Origin: Streptomyces nitrosporeus | GTDB taxonomy: Bacteria; Actinomycetota; Actinomycetes; Streptomycetales; Streptomycetaceae | NCBI RefSeq assembly: GCF_008704555.1 | Contig: NZ_CP023702.1 | Coordinates: forward strand, 6,742,001-6,806,000 | DNA length: 64,000 bases | Direction of reading: 5' to 3' | Part shown: piece by piece, positions 34,558 to 43,321 of the stretch | Numbering within the stretch: the first letter of the stretch is position 1 | How the letters are laid out: each line of letters opens with the position of its first letter | Position numbers and translations under genes: made by a program | Notes under the pieces: generated by a model | Told to the model about the DNA's origin: nothing | Databases searched by the model: none | The model's input: the letters and a program-made list of their open reading frames with translations, nothing else

Positions 34558-35727
34558 ATGTCCAAGACGGCATACGTACGCACCAAGCCGCACCTCAACA
34601 TCGGCACCATGGGTCACGTCGACCACGGCAAGACCACCCTGACGGCCGCCATCACCAAGGTCCTGAGCGACCGCGGCACCGGCGCCTTCGTCCCGTTCGA
34701 CCGCATCGACCGGGCGCCGGAGGAGGCGCGGCGGGGCATCACCATCAACATCGCGCATGTCGAGTACGAGACCGACACCCGTCACTACGCGCACGTCGAC
34801 ATGCCCGGACACGCCGACTACATCAAGAACATGGTGACCGGCGCGGCGCAGCTCGACGGGGCGATCCTGGTCGTGTCCGCGCTCGACGGGATCATGCCGC
34901 AGACCGCCGAGCACGTGCTGCTGGCCCGTCAGGTCGGCGTCGACCACATCGTGGTGGCCCTGAACAAGGCCGACGCGGGCGACCCCGAGCTGACCGACCT
35001 GGTCGAGCTGGAGGTCCGCGAGCTGCTGTCCGCACACGGCTACGGTGGCGACACCGTGCCCGTCGTGCGGGTCTCCGGCCTCGGCGCGCTGGAGGGCGAC
35101 CCCCGCTGGACGGCGGCCGTCGAAGGACTGCTGGACGCCGTCGACACCTACGTACCGATGCCGGTGCGCTACACCGACGCGCCGTTCCTGCTGTCCGTGG
35201 AGAACGTGCTCACCATCACCGGCCGCGGCACCGTCGTGACCGGAGCCGTCGAGCGCGGCACCGTCCGGGCCGGCGACCGGGTGGTGGTGCACGGTGCGGA
35301 CACCGAGACGGTCGTCACCGGTCTGGAGACCTTCGGCAAGCCGATGGAGTCGGCCGAGGCCGGTGACAACGTCGCACTGCTGCTGCGCGGGGTCGAGCGC
35401 GACCGGGTCCGCCGCGGCCATGTGGTGGCGGCCCCCGGGAGCGTCACACCGAGCCGCCGGTTCACCGCGCAGGTGTACGTGCTGTCGGCGGCGGAGGGCG
35501 GCCGCACCACACCGGTCGCCACCGGTTACCGGCCGCAGTTCTACATCCGTACGGCGGACGTCGTCGGGGACGTGGACCTCGGCGGGACGGCGGTCGCGCG
35601 CCCCGGCGACACGGTCACCATGACCGTCGAGCTCGGCCGGGACGTCCCTCTGGAGGCCGGGCTGGGCTTCGCGATCCGTGAGGGCGGCCGGACCGTCGGC
35701 GCCGGCACGGTCACGGAGCTGCTCTGA
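34558..35727 (+). CDS. tuf3: Elongation factor Tu, divergent second copy (tuf3-like)
   Basis: 389 aa translational GTPase delivering aminoacyl-tRNA to the ribosome. G1 GHVDHGKT is at residues 19-26, G2 RGITI near 60, G3 DMPGHADY near 80, G4 NKAD near 134, followed by domains II and III. It differs from a housekeeping EF-Tu: RAPEEARRGITINIAHVEYE replaces the usual KAPEE..INISHVEYQ, and the end is TVTELL. No rpsL/rpsG/fusA neighbours are present, as expected for the stand-alone tuf3 of streptomycetes, which in S. coelicolor is induced under stringent conditions. ATG 34558 is preceded by an AGGAACGAG region. Followed by a strong terminator. Confidence 0.93.
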   Translation: MSKTAYVRTKPHLNIGTMGHVDHGKTTLTAAITKVLSDRGTGAFVPFDRIDRAPEEARRGITINIAHVEYETDTRHYAHVDMPGHADYIKNMVTGAAQLDGAILVVSALDGIMPQTAEHVLLARQVGVDHIVVALNKADAGDPELTDLVELEVRELLSAHGYGGDTVPVVRVSGLGALEGDPRWTAAVEGLLDAVDTYVPMPVRYTDAPFLLSVENVLTITGRGTVVTGAVERGTVRAGDRVVVHGADTETVVTGLETFGKPMESAEAGDNVALLLRGVERDRVRRGHVVAAPGSVTPSRRFTAQVYVLSAAEGGRTTPVATGYRPQFYIRTADVVGDVDLGGTAVARPGDTVTMTVELGRDVPLEAGLGFAIREGGRTVGAGTVTELL

Positions 35728-35744
35728 CGGGGCGTCACCACACA

Positions 35745-35783
35745 GCGGGCCCGTTCCCCGGTGCCACCGGGGAACGGGCCCGC
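35745..35783. terminator. Strong terminator after EF-Tu gene
   Basis: Perfect 17-bp stem (35745-35761 with 35767-35783, left arm GCGGGCCCGTTCCCCGG) and a 5-nt loop, 17 bases after the stop codon. Confidence 0.8.
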
Positions 35784-35822
35784 GCGTCCGGAACACCCCC
35801 GGGCACAGGGAACAATGGGGGT

Positions 35823-36668
35823 GTGAACGAGTCGATACCCGTCATCCGCGCCACCGACCACGGCACCGCACGGCTGCTGCCCGACGTGGACCGCGAGCGG
35901 GCCTGGCTGCTCACCGTCGACGACGCCCCCCAGTCCTACGTCGACCTCGACGAACCGGGGCACCTGGAGTTCGAGTACGCCCGGCGCCTCGCCCACGTCG
36001 TGGACACGGCGGCGCCCGCGGGGGACCCGCTGGACGTCCTGCACCTCGGCGGCGGGGCGCTCACACTGCCCCGGTACGTCGCCGCCACCCGCCCCGGTTC
36101 CCGGCAGGAGGTCGCCGAGGCGGACGGCGGCCTGATCGAACTCGTCGGCGAACACCTGCCGCTGCCGGAGCGGGCGGCGATCACCGTGCACGCCGCCGAC
36201 GCCCGCGACTGGCTGGAACAGGCGCCGGACGGCTCGGCCGACCTGCTCGTCGCCGACGTCTTCGGCGGGGCCCGGGTGCCGGCACGGCTGACGTCCGTCG
36301 ACTACGCGCGAACCGCCGCACGTGTCCTGCGGAAAGGAGGGATCTACGCCGCCAACCTCGCCGACGCGGCCCCCTTCGCCTTCCTGCGCACCCAGCTGGC
36401 CAATTTCGCCGAGGTGTTCGACGACCTGGCCCTGATCGCCGAGCCGGCCGTCCTGCGCGGCAGACGCTTCGGCAACATCGTCCTCCTCGCCGCACACCTC
36501 CCCCTCGACACCGCGCCGCTGACCCGGCTCTGCGCTGCCGACGCCTTCCCCGCCCGGGTGGCGCACGGTGACGCGCTCACCCGGCTGAGGGCCGGCGCGC
36601 GGCCCGTGCGGGACGAGGACGCCGTCCCCTCACCCGAGCCGCCCGACGGCGCCTTCTGCCTCGGCTGA
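35823..36668 (+). CDS. Spermidine-synthase-like methyltransferase-fold protein
   Basis: 281 aa. LDVLHLGGGALTLPRYVAAT (about residues 64-83) is the nucleotide or AdoMet-binding glycine loop, with the acidic residue after beta-2 in QEVAEADGGLIELV. DARDWLEQAPDGSADLLVADVFGG contains the family's D-x-x-D-hhhhD region. This is the spermidine-synthase fold, but the strict polyamine-binding residues are not obvious, so it may act on another substrate. The 3' end overlaps the end of the convergent MFS gene by 39 bp. Start GTG 35823. Confidence 0.75.
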   Translation: MNESIPVIRATDHGTARLLPDVDRERAWLLTVDDAPQSYVDLDEPGHLEFEYARRLAHVVDTAAPAGDPLDVLHLGGGALTLPRYVAATRPGSRQEVAEADGGLIELVGEHLPLPERAAITVHAADARDWLEQAPDGSADLLVADVFGGARVPARLTSVDYARTAARVLRKGGIYAANLADAAPFAFLRTQLANFAEVFDDLALIAEPAVLRGRRFGNIVLLAAHLPLDTAPLTRLCAADAFPARVAHGDALTRLRAGARPVRDEDAVPSPEPPDGAFCLG

Positions 36669-37958
36669 TCCCGGAACGGGCCGCGGCACGGCGACGGGGG
36701 CCCCGGACGGCGCCGGATGCCCGGGGCCGCGGCGCGTCAGATTGCGTACGTCGGGCACGAACAGCACACCCGCGGTGACCACCAGGATCAGCGCGGCGCA
36801 CCCCCACAGCGCCTGGCTGCGGCCGACGAGCGACTCCACCGGCCCGGCGGCCGCGGTGGCCAGCGGGACCATGGCGACCGAGCCGAACCAGTCGTACGCC
36901 GACACCCGCGACAGCTTGTCCTCCGGGATCTCCTGGTGCAGCGCCGTCATCCAGGAGACGCCGAACACCTCGATCGAGATCCCGGTCACGAACATCACCC
37001 CGCACAGCACGGCGGCCGGCACCGGAACGGCGAGACTCGCGGACGGAAGGGCCAGCGGGAACACGCACAGGGTCCCCGCCAGCAGCAGCCTGCGGGGCTT
37101 CCAGCGCATCATCAGCAGCGCGCCGAGCAGTGTGCCGACCCCGAACGCGGCGAGGGCGAAGCCCCAGGGCCGGGCACCGCCGAGTTCGTCCCGGGCGACC
37201 AGGGGCCCGTATACCGCCTCGGCGGCTCCGACGACGGCCACGACCACGGAGAACTGGAGCACGACCGCCCAGAGCCAGGGCCGGCCCGCGACCTCCCGCC
37301 AGCCCTCCCGCAGATCGGCGAGCAGGCCCGCGCCGGGCACGCGCCCGGGGATGTGGCTCACGTCGAGGAAGGCCCGCAGCGCGCCCGCGACGGCGAACGC
37401 CGCCGCGTCGACCGCCAGGACCCAGCCCGGGTCCATGGCCGCGATCATCGCCCCGCCGAGCGCCGCCCCGCCGATGGCGGCCCCGTGCATCGACATGCGG
37501 AAGAAGGCGAAGGCCTTGGCGGCCTGCTCGCCGTCGACGCTGGACAGCAGCATGCCCTCGGCCGCCGGGTTGAAGAAGGCCTGCCCGGTGCCGCACAGGG
37601 CGGTCAGCAGCATCATCTGCCAGAGCCGGGCGTCACCGGTCAGGACCAGCCACGCGAACACCGCCTGCGAGACGCAGTTCAGGGCGTTGGCCGCCACCAT
37701 CACCCGGTGGCGTGGCAGCCGGTCGGCCACCGCACCACCGATCAGCAGGAAGAGCACGAGCGGCGCGGTGCGGGCGGCCGCGACCAGCCCCACATCGCCC
37801 GCGTCACCGCCCGACTCCAGAACCGCGAACGCCGCCGCGATCAGTGCTCCGTGGGTGCCCAGACCCGTGATGATCGCGGCGGCGGTCAGCAGACCGTAAT
37901 TGCGGCCGGCGCGCGGAGTGCGGGTGCCGTCGGTGGGGGAGGGTTTCGCGGATCTCAC
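36630..37958 (-). CDS. MFS transporter
   Basis: 442 aa with about twelve hydrophobic segments in two halves. The loop 2-3 motif is in GGAVADRLPRHRVMVAAN (D-R-x-x-R-R/H) near residue 75. The architecture matches the MFS_3-type exporters (related to macrolide and siderophore exporters). Start GTG 37958 is favoured: TTGGCA, an 18-bp spacer and GATAGT place a transcription start at the GTG itself, i.e. a leaderless mRNA. Cargo is not predictable. Tail-to-tail overlap of 39 bp with the spermidine-synthase-like gene. Confidence 0.85.
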   Translation of the reverse strand: MRSAKPSPTDGTRTPRAGRNYGLLTAAAIITGLGTHGALIAAAFAVLESGGDAGDVGLVAAARTAPLVLFLLIGGAVADRLPRHRVMVAANALNCVSQAVFAWLVLTGDARLWQMMLLTALCGTGQAFFNPAAEGMLLSSVDGEQAAKAFAFFRMSMHGAAIGGAALGGAMIAAMDPGWVLAVDAAAFAVAGALRAFLDVSHIPGRVPGAGLLADLREGWREVAGRPWLWAVVLQFSVVVAVVGAAEAVYGPLVARDELGGARPWGFALAAFGVGTLLGALLMMRWKPRRLLLAGTLCVFPLALPSASLAVPVPAAVLCGVMFVTGISIEVFGVSWMTALHQEIPEDKLSRVSAYDWFGSVAMVPLATAAAGPVESLVGRSQALWGCAALILVVTAGVLFVPDVRNLTRRGPGHPAPSGAPVAVPRPVPGSAEAEGAVGRLG

Positions 37959-38048
37959 CAGGGGACTATCGCCGCCAGGGCCCCGCCGTGCCAAACGGGA
38001 CGGACCGAGGGGGCCGCGCCGGCCGGACCGCGACCGGCCCCCGTCGGG

Positions 38049-39122
38049 TCAGGACGTGCTCTCCGCCAGGCGTACCGTGCTGAGGATCTTCTGGATCGTG
38101 GTGTCCGGGAGCTCGTCGTCCACCCCGGCCGCGGCGTACAGGATCCAGGACGCGTACTCGCCCTTGGCGTTCTTGAAGCCGAAGGAGATCGCCTTGCCGT
38201 CGGTGTCGCACTTGTTCTTCTTGGCCAGCTCACCGGCGGTGGCGGTCGCGACGCTGCCGGACAGACCCGACTTCGTGGTGTACGGCTCGGCCTTGCCGAC
38301 CTTGACCTTCCCCTTGGCGTCCTCCTGGGCGTAGGCGGCCCACACCCAGGTCTCGGCGTTGGCCACCGCGACCTCGTCGGTGCTCTTCGCCCCCTGCGCG
38401 CCCTTGGTCCCGACCCCCGCCAGACCGGTGTCCTCCTTGGAGCCGTCCTTGTCGACGTCGTCCACGCACCACTTGCTCTTGTAGTAAGCCGGTGCGGAGA
38501 ACACGACGGCCGGCTTCCCCGTCGGGTTCTTGGCGTCCTCGAAACCGGAGAGCATCCCGGTCCCGGCGACCTCCCAGTCACCCGGTACGTCGAACTGCGT
38601 GCCCCACTTGGGGTTCGTCACGACCTTCCAGCCGGGGACGGTCGGCTCGGCGTCCTCGCCGCCCCGCGGGTTCGCGGCGGGGGAGGAGGGGGCGCTCTCG
38701 GACGGCTCCGCGGACGGCGACGCCTTCTTGCCGTCCGCGTGGTCCGAGCCTCCCCCGGCGTCGTCCTTGCCCAGGACGACGACACCGGTCACCACGGCGG
38801 CGACGACGACCGCGGTCGCGGCGACGACCGCCACGATCGCGGTCTTCTTCCTGTCGTCCGGCGGCCGCGGCCCACCGGGCGGGCCCGGCGCGGCGTACTG
38901 CGTCACCGTGGGCTGCTGGTACGGGTTGGGCTGCGGGTACCCCGGCTGCCCCTGCGGATACCCGGGCTGTCCCTGCGGGTACCCGGACTGTCCGGGCTGC
39001 CCCTGCTGGTACCCCGGCTGCTGGTACGGGTTCGGCTGCTGGTACCCCGGCTGCTGGTACGGATTCGGATTCTGGTCCTGCGGGTTCTGCTCGCCCCCGG
39101 GCGGCTGCTGTCCTGGCCACAT
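38049..39122 (-). CDS. Pro/Gln/Tyr-rich single-pass membrane protein
   Basis: 357 aa. Residues 1-about 85 are low-complexity repeats of the PYQQPGYQQGQPG type. A transmembrane helix follows (TAIVAVVAATAVVVAAVVTGVVVL, about 95-118), then an acidic and Ser/Pro-rich spacer, and a soluble extracellular domain (about 165-357: WKVVTNPKWGTQFDVPGDWE ... GYASWILYAAAGVDDELP-like end) with two cysteines (KWCVDD, KNKCDTD). The layout is that of streptomycete PQG-domain anchored proteins with unknown extracytoplasmic function. A TATGGT hexamer eight bases before ATG 39122 suggests a very short or absent leader. Confidence 0.75.
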   Translation of the reverse strand: MWPGQQPPGGEQNPQDQNPNPYQQPGYQQPNPYQQPGYQQGQPGQSGYPQGQPGYPQGQPGYPQPNPYQQPTVTQYAAPGPPGGPRPPDDRKKTAIVAVVAATAVVVAAVVTGVVVLGKDDAGGGSDHADGKKASPSAEPSESAPSSPAANPRGGEDAEPTVPGWKVVTNPKWGTQFDVPGDWEVAGTGMLSGFEDAKNPTGKPAVVFSAPAYYKSKWCVDDVDKDGSKEDTGLAGVGTKGAQGAKSTDEVAVANAETWVWAAYAQEDAKGKVKVGKAEPYTTKSGLSGSVATATAGELAKKNKCDTDGKAISFGFKNAKGEYASWILYAAAGVDDELPDTTIQKILSTVRLAESTS

Positions 39123-39289
39123 GGCCAGTAACCATAGAGGGGCGGGGGCTGGTACTGCTACGGCCGCCCCCCCCGCGCGGACGGCCGGGGAGCGGGCCGG
39201 GGCCGGCGGTGCGGCGGAGGGCCGGGGACGGCCGGGGAACGGGGAGGAGGGGATGGCCAAGGAACCCTACTCACAAGTAACATCCCGGC

Positions 39290-39742
39290 ATGAGCACTGA
39301 AGAGATGACGGTCGGCGAGATGCTGACCGCGAGCGTCCCGATGGTCCGCACCCTGAAGCTGGAATACCTGGAGACGACCGCGGAGCGGGCCGTCCTCGCG
39401 CTTCCGGACCAGCCCGAGTACCGCAACCACGTGGGGGGACCGCACGCCGGTGCGATGTTCACCCTGGCCGAGTCCGCGAGCGGTGCGATCGTCATCGCCG
39501 CTTTCGGTGACCAGATGTCCAGGGCGGTCCCGCTCCCCGTCACCACGGAGATGGCCTTCAAGAAGATCGCCAAGGGCCCTCTGACCGCGACCGCCACCCT
39601 GGGCCGGCCGGTGGCCGACGTCGTCGCCGAACTGGACGAGGGCAAGCGGCCGGAGTTCCCGGTGGGCGTCGAGATACGCCGCGAGGACGGCGCTGTGACC
39701 AGCGAGATGACCGTCGTCTGGACCCTCCGCCCCCACAGCTGA
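39290..39742 (+). CDS. Hotdog-fold thioesterase (PaaI/DUF4442 type)
   Basis: 150 aa single hotdog domain. YRNHVGGPHAGAMFTLAESASG (about residues 44-65) matches the H-G-G/P-x-x-x-x-L-x-E motif of PaaI/YiiD thioesterases. The following strands (AVPLPVTTEMAFKKIAKGPLTATA) fit the fold. It probably hydrolyses acyl-CoA or acyl-ACP thioesters; the substrate is unknown. The start ATG 39290 has no clear Shine-Dalgarno, but TAACAT six bases upstream may be the -10 of a leaderless transcript. Confidence 0.8.
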   Translation: MSTEEMTVGEMLTASVPMVRTLKLEYLETTAERAVLALPDQPEYRNHVGGPHAGAMFTLAESASGAIVIAAFGDQMSRAVPLPVTTEMAFKKIAKGPLTATATLGRPVADVVAELDEGKRPEFPVGVEIRREDGAVTSEMTVVWTLRPHS

Positions 39743-39855
39743 CCCGGCGGGAAGCGGCACCGCGACCGGGTCCGGGCTCCCTCGCGCGGGGGCCGGAAAC
39801 GGGTGCCGCGCGAGGGCGCGGCGCCGTCCGCGGCCACGGGACGGGTAGGCTGCCC

Positions 39856-39881
39856 GCCGTGCACCACGCGTGGTGCACGGC
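39856..39881. promoter_or_regulatory. 26-bp perfect palindrome at the dedA promoter
   Basis: The half-site GCCGTGCACCACG is followed directly by its exact reverse complement. A -10-like TAGGCT sits at 39846-39851, so the palindrome would cover the transcription start. It ends 28 bases before the dedA start codon. The form is that of a dimeric repressor operator. Confidence 0.65.
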
Positions 39882-39909
39882 AGCACATGTCTCACGGGAG
39901 GAACCGGCC

Positions 39910-40593
39910 TTGCACGTCCAGGAGTGGCTCGAGACCGTACCGGCGGTCAGCATCTACCTCCTGGTGGGGATCGTCATCGGGCTGGAGAGTCTGGGCATCC
40001 CGCTGCCGGGCGAGATCATCCTCGTCAGCTCCGCGCTCCTCGCCTCCCAGCACGGCGACATCGACCCGGTGGTCCTCGGTGCCTGCGCTTCGGCGGGGGC
40101 GGTGATCGGCGACTCCATCGGTTACGCCATCGGCCGGAAGGGCGGGCGCCCGCTGCTGGCCTGGCTCGGCGGCAAGTTCCCCAGACACTTCGGCCCCGCA
40201 CAGATCGCCATGGCCGAGCGCTCCTTCGAGAAGTGGGGCATGTGGGCCGTGTTCTTCGGCCGCTTCGTCGCCCTGCTGCGGATCTTCGCCGGCCCGCTGG
40301 CCGGTGTGCTGCGCATGCCGTACTGGAAGTTCCTGACCGCCAACGTGCTCGGCGGGATCCTCTGGGCCGGCGGGACCACGGCCGTCATCTACTCGGTGGG
40401 TGTCGTCGCCGAGGCGTGGCTCAAGCGCTTCTCGTGGCTGGGGCTGCTGCTCGCCGTACTCATCGGCCTGGCGTCGATGCTGGTGCTGAGGAACCGGGCG
40501 AAGAAGGCGGGGGAAGGAACGGCGCCCGACTCGTCGCCGTCGCCCTCTCCGTCCCAGCCGCCCCAGCCGGGCGCGGTGGCCGCGGGCGACTGA
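39910..40593 (+). CDS. DedA-family membrane protein
   Basis: 227 aa. Start TTG 39910 is chosen because GGGAGGA lies about eight bases upstream and no ATG or GTG fits. DedA features: ESLGIPLPGEIILVSSALLA with the membrane-reentrant Pro and Glu (about residues 26-45), FFGRFVALLRIFAGPLAGVLRM with the conserved F-x-R-F/R pattern (about 115-136), and a last transmembrane helix followed by a Ser/Pro-rich tail. DedA proteins flip or recycle undecaprenyl phosphate and support membrane potential. Controlled by whatever binds the 26-bp palindrome just upstream. It is the second VTT-fold protein in the window. Confidence 0.88.
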   Translation: MHVQEWLETVPAVSIYLLVGIVIGLESLGIPLPGEIILVSSALLASQHGDIDPVVLGACASAGAVIGDSIGYAIGRKGGRPLLAWLGGKFPRHFGPAQIAMAERSFEKWGMWAVFFGRFVALLRIFAGPLAGVLRMPYWKFLTANVLGGILWAGGTTAVIYSVGVVAEAWLKRFSWLGLLLAVLIGLASMLVLRNRAKKAGEGTAPDSSPSPSPSQPPQPGAVAAGD

Positions 40594-40727
40594 GCCGGGG
40601 GCCGGGGAGCCGGGAGCTGCGGCGCGGGGGCCGTGGTGCGGGCCACCAGGGTCTGTGCCCCGGGGCCCGTGGTCCGGAGGCGCGGGGTCCCGGGGCCCGG
40701 GGACGGTCCGTCCGCACCGGCCGGCGG

Positions 40728-41258
40728 TCAGGCTCCGTGCGCCTCGCGGTGTGCTTTCGCCAGCTCCACGTAGCCCGCCGCGTTGAACGCGATGCCCTCG
40801 CGCTCCTCCGCCGTGAGCTCCCGCTTGACCCTGGCCGGCACCCCGGCGACGAGTGACCCCGGCGGCACCTGCATGCCCTGCGGTACCAGCGCCTGTGCGG
40901 CGATGAGCGAACCGGCTCCGATGCGCGCTCCGTTGAGCACCGTGGCCCCCATGCCGACCAGCACGTCGTCCTCGATCACACAGCCGTGCAGGACGGCGTT
41001 GTGGCCGACCGACACCCGCGCGCCCACGGACAGCGGGAAGCCGGGGTCGGTGTGCACGCTGCAGTTGTCCTGGATGTTGCTGTCCGGTCCGAGCGAGATC
41101 GGCCCGCAGTCGGCCCTGAGCACCGCCTGGTACCAGACGCTCGAACCGGAAGCCAGGGACACCTCACCGATCACGACGGCGGTCGGTGCCACGAACGCGT
41201 CCGCGTCGACGGCCGGTTCCTTGCCGCCGATGCCGGTGATCAACGCCTTCTCTGCCAT
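40728..41258 (-). CDS. Gamma-carbonic-anhydrase-family protein
   Basis: 176 aa left-handed beta-helix protein. Hexapeptide repeats run through the centre (VVIGEVSLASGSSVWYQAVL, IGAGSLIAAQALVPQG). The metal-binding histidines are in NCSVHTDPG, VSVGHNAVLHGC (H-x4-H). RADCGPISLGPDSNIQDNCS is the family's RGD-like loop. Most members are called carbonic anhydrase-like but have untested activity. ATG 41258 has AAGGAG six bases upstream. Divergent from the acyltransferase gene, another beta-helix protein. Confidence 0.88.
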   Translation of the reverse strand: MAEKALITGIGGKEPAVDADAFVAPTAVVIGEVSLASGSSVWYQAVLRADCGPISLGPDSNIQDNCSVHTDPGFPLSVGARVSVGHNAVLHGCVIEDDVLVGMGATVLNGARIGAGSLIAAQALVPQGMQVPPGSLVAGVPARVKRELTAEEREGIAFNAAGYVELAKAHREAHGA

Positions 41259-41448
41259 CGCCTGCTCCTTCGTCACCGGGTGGCAGCGCTGTCCTGCCTG
41301 GGTTCCCTGGATCAGAGGAACCGTAAGCGACCGCCTCCGGGGCCCAGGGGCCAGGGTCCAGGAGGCGGGGTGTGGCGGGTGAGGTGTGGGGTGAACATCA
41401 CAGTCTGTGCCGGGGATCGGCCCGGTCCCGGCCTATTACGGTGATCGG

Positions 41449-42204
41449 GTGCCGAAGAACAGAAACACGTTCTCATCCTTTGCCCCCTGGCGGCGTCGGC
41501 TCCTGTCCCGGGCCGTCCACCGGGGCTGGGCGTGGGTGCAGGCGACCGGCGCGGTCACCGCGCAGCACCCGGGGCGGTTGCGGTTCCGCCGTATCGGCAC
41601 GGGAACCCGCCTCGCCTTCCCGCAGGGCACCGTGTTCGGGGAACCGTGGATCGAACTCGGCGACCACTGCATCATCGGTGAGCAGGTGACGCTCACCGCG
41701 GGCCTGATGCCCGATCTGGACCTGGGGACCGAGCCGATCCTGACCCTGGGGGACGGCGTCGTCCTGGGCCGCGGCAGCCACATCGTGGCCGACACCACCG
41801 TCACGATCGGCTCGCAGACGTACTGCGGACCGTACGTCTACGTCACCTCCACCAACCACAGCTACGACGATCCGCACGAGCCCGTCGGCAAGCAGTGGCC
41901 GCGGATGGAGCCGGTGGCGATCGGTCCGGGCTGCTGGATAGGGACGGGCGCGGTGATACTCCCCGGAGCCAGACTCGGCCGCAACGTGGTGGTCGCCGCC
42001 GGTGCCGTCGTCCGCGGGACGGTACCCGACCACGCCGTGGTGGCGGGGGCACCCGCCCGGGTCGTGCGGAGCTGGGACCCGGAGAAGGGGTGGCAACCGC
42101 CGCTGCGCACACCGGCTCCGGTGCCGATCCCCGACGGGGTCACCCCCGAGCAACTGCTGGCCGTGGCGGATCTGCCGGAACACCTGCACGGGCGGACCGG
42201 CTGA
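41449..42204 (+). CDS. Acyltransferase of the left-handed beta-helix (LacA/NodL-like) type
   Basis: 251 aa. The C-terminal two thirds are hexapeptide repeats with the acetyltransferase-type signature YVTSTNHSYDDPHEPV (catalytic His in TSTNHS, about residue 141) and WIGTGAVILPGARLGRNVVV. The N-terminal about 60 residues are basic and aromatic. Members transfer acetyl or other acyl groups from CoA to sugars or wall polymers. Start GTG 41449; a TATTAC hexamer about ten bases upstream suggests a short leader. Confidence 0.82.
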   Translation: MPKNRNTFSSFAPWRRRLLSRAVHRGWAWVQATGAVTAQHPGRLRFRRIGTGTRLAFPQGTVFGEPWIELGDHCIIGEQVTLTAGLMPDLDLGTEPILTLGDGVVLGRGSHIVADTTVTIGSQTYCGPYVYVTSTNHSYDDPHEPVGKQWPRMEPVAIGPGCWIGTGAVILPGARLGRNVVVAAGAVVRGTVPDHAVVAGAPARVVRSWDPEKGWQPPLRTPAPVPIPDGVTPEQLLAVADLPEHLHGRTG

Positions 42205-42219
42205 CCTCGCGTCACCGAC

Positions 42220-42268
42220 GGCCCGGCACCGGCATGGACCGGGCGGCCCGGCACCGGCATGGACCGGG
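42220..42268. repeat. 25-bp direct repeat, two copies
   Basis: GGCCCGGCACCGGCATGGAC plus CGGG occurs at 42220-42243 and again at 42245-42268. It lies between convergent genes. The remaining part of the 243-bp gap shows no gene. Confidence 0.7.
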
Positions 42269-42447
42269 TCTGACCCGAGGGCCTGATCCAGGGGCCGGCC
42301 GCAGGCCGGACCGGAACCGGTCCGGTCCGTGGTGCCTGCCCGGGTGCGTATGCACCGGTGCGTCCGCCCGGACGCGTATGTGCCCGGGTGCACGGCGTCC
42401 GGGCATGTGCCGCCGGGGTCCGGGCCCCCTGCACCGCGAGCGTGCCC

Positions 42448-43266
42448 TCAGGGCCGGCGGCGGTGGGATCCGAGCCATACCGTGGCGAAATCCACGGCGG
42501 CGCGCAGCCGGAACAGCCGGCACCGGGCCGCGGCCACCTGGCCGGTACGCACGGCTCCGGCGCCGGCTCCTGCCACGTCCGTGTGCTCGAAGGCGTGGCC
42601 CAAGGCCGCGAAGTCACCGTCGTCGAGCTCGATGTCCTCGTACTCCCACCACTGGCGCCGCCCCTGCCGGGTCACCACGCAGCGGTACCGGCGGCGGGGC
42701 GGGTCGGGCAGGCGGTACTCGGCGAGGTGGAACGCCGTACAGGTGTCGAACCCCGTGCCCAGCAACAGGACCTGGGCATCGGCCTCGTACAGCCGGGCCA
42801 GGGGGGAGTCCTCGCCGAGATGGCAGTCGGGGCGGTGACCGGCCGTCAGCCTCGCCGCCTCCCGGCCGACCGCGGCGAACGAGGTCTGCGGGTGCGCACT
42901 GCGCAGGGCACCGGGCAGAAGCCGCACCGTCTCGGCGAGCAGACCCATGCCGTGGGCGGGCGACGCCGCCCGGTCGAACGGAGGCATCGCCGCCCGCACC
43001 GCCGCCCGCGCCCCCTCGTCCAGCCCGCGCACCCGGTCCAGATAGGAGCGTGAGGTGTCGGAGTTCTCCGGGGTGAAGGCCGGAACGACCAGGGTGCCGT
43101 CCGCTCCGACCGCCTGGGTGAGCGCGTCCGCCATCGCACCGGCGTCCGTTCCCGCCGCACGCATCGAGGCGTGCACGAGCAGCACACCGCCCCGCTCCAC
43201 CCCCAGCTCGGACAACCGGGCGGTGATGGGCCCACCCTTGACGAGGCGCTGTGTCACAGCGGACAT
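42448..43266 (-). CDS. AAC(3)-family aminoglycoside N-acetyltransferase
   Basis: 272 aa. The fold is that of the antibiotic NAT family: GVLLVHASMRAAG near the N-terminus (CoA-binding), TLVVPAFTPENSD, and RSAHPQTSFAAVGREAARL holding the active-site His. GTGFDTCTAFHLAEYRLP fits the C-terminal part. The enzyme acetylates the 3-amino group of 2-deoxystreptamine aminoglycosides using acetyl-CoA; related proteins in streptomycetes may modify endogenous amines. No aminoglycoside biosynthesis gene is nearby. Length and motifs complete. Start ATG 43266. Confidence 0.85.
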   Translation of the reverse strand: MSAVTQRLVKGGPITARLSELGVERGGVLLVHASMRAAGTDAGAMADALTQAVGADGTLVVPAFTPENSDTSRSYLDRVRGLDEGARAAVRAAMPPFDRAASPAHGMGLLAETVRLLPGALRSAHPQTSFAAVGREAARLTAGHRPDCHLGEDSPLARLYEADAQVLLLGTGFDTCTAFHLAEYRLPDPPRRRYRCVVTRQGRRQWWEYEDIELDDGDFAALGHAFEHTDVAGAGAGAVRTGQVAAARCRLFRLRAAVDFATVWLGSHRRRP

Positions 43267-43321
43267 TGTCCCTGCCCGGAGGCGGGAGCGGTACCACGCC
43301 TTCGCGCAGGGGGAGCGCTCC

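Noticed and set aside
42448..43266. AAC(3) gene as part of an antibiotic biosynthetic cluster
   Set aside because: Neighbours are beta-helix proteins, a CoA-binding protein, YigZ and SbcDC. No biosynthetic genes are in the window.
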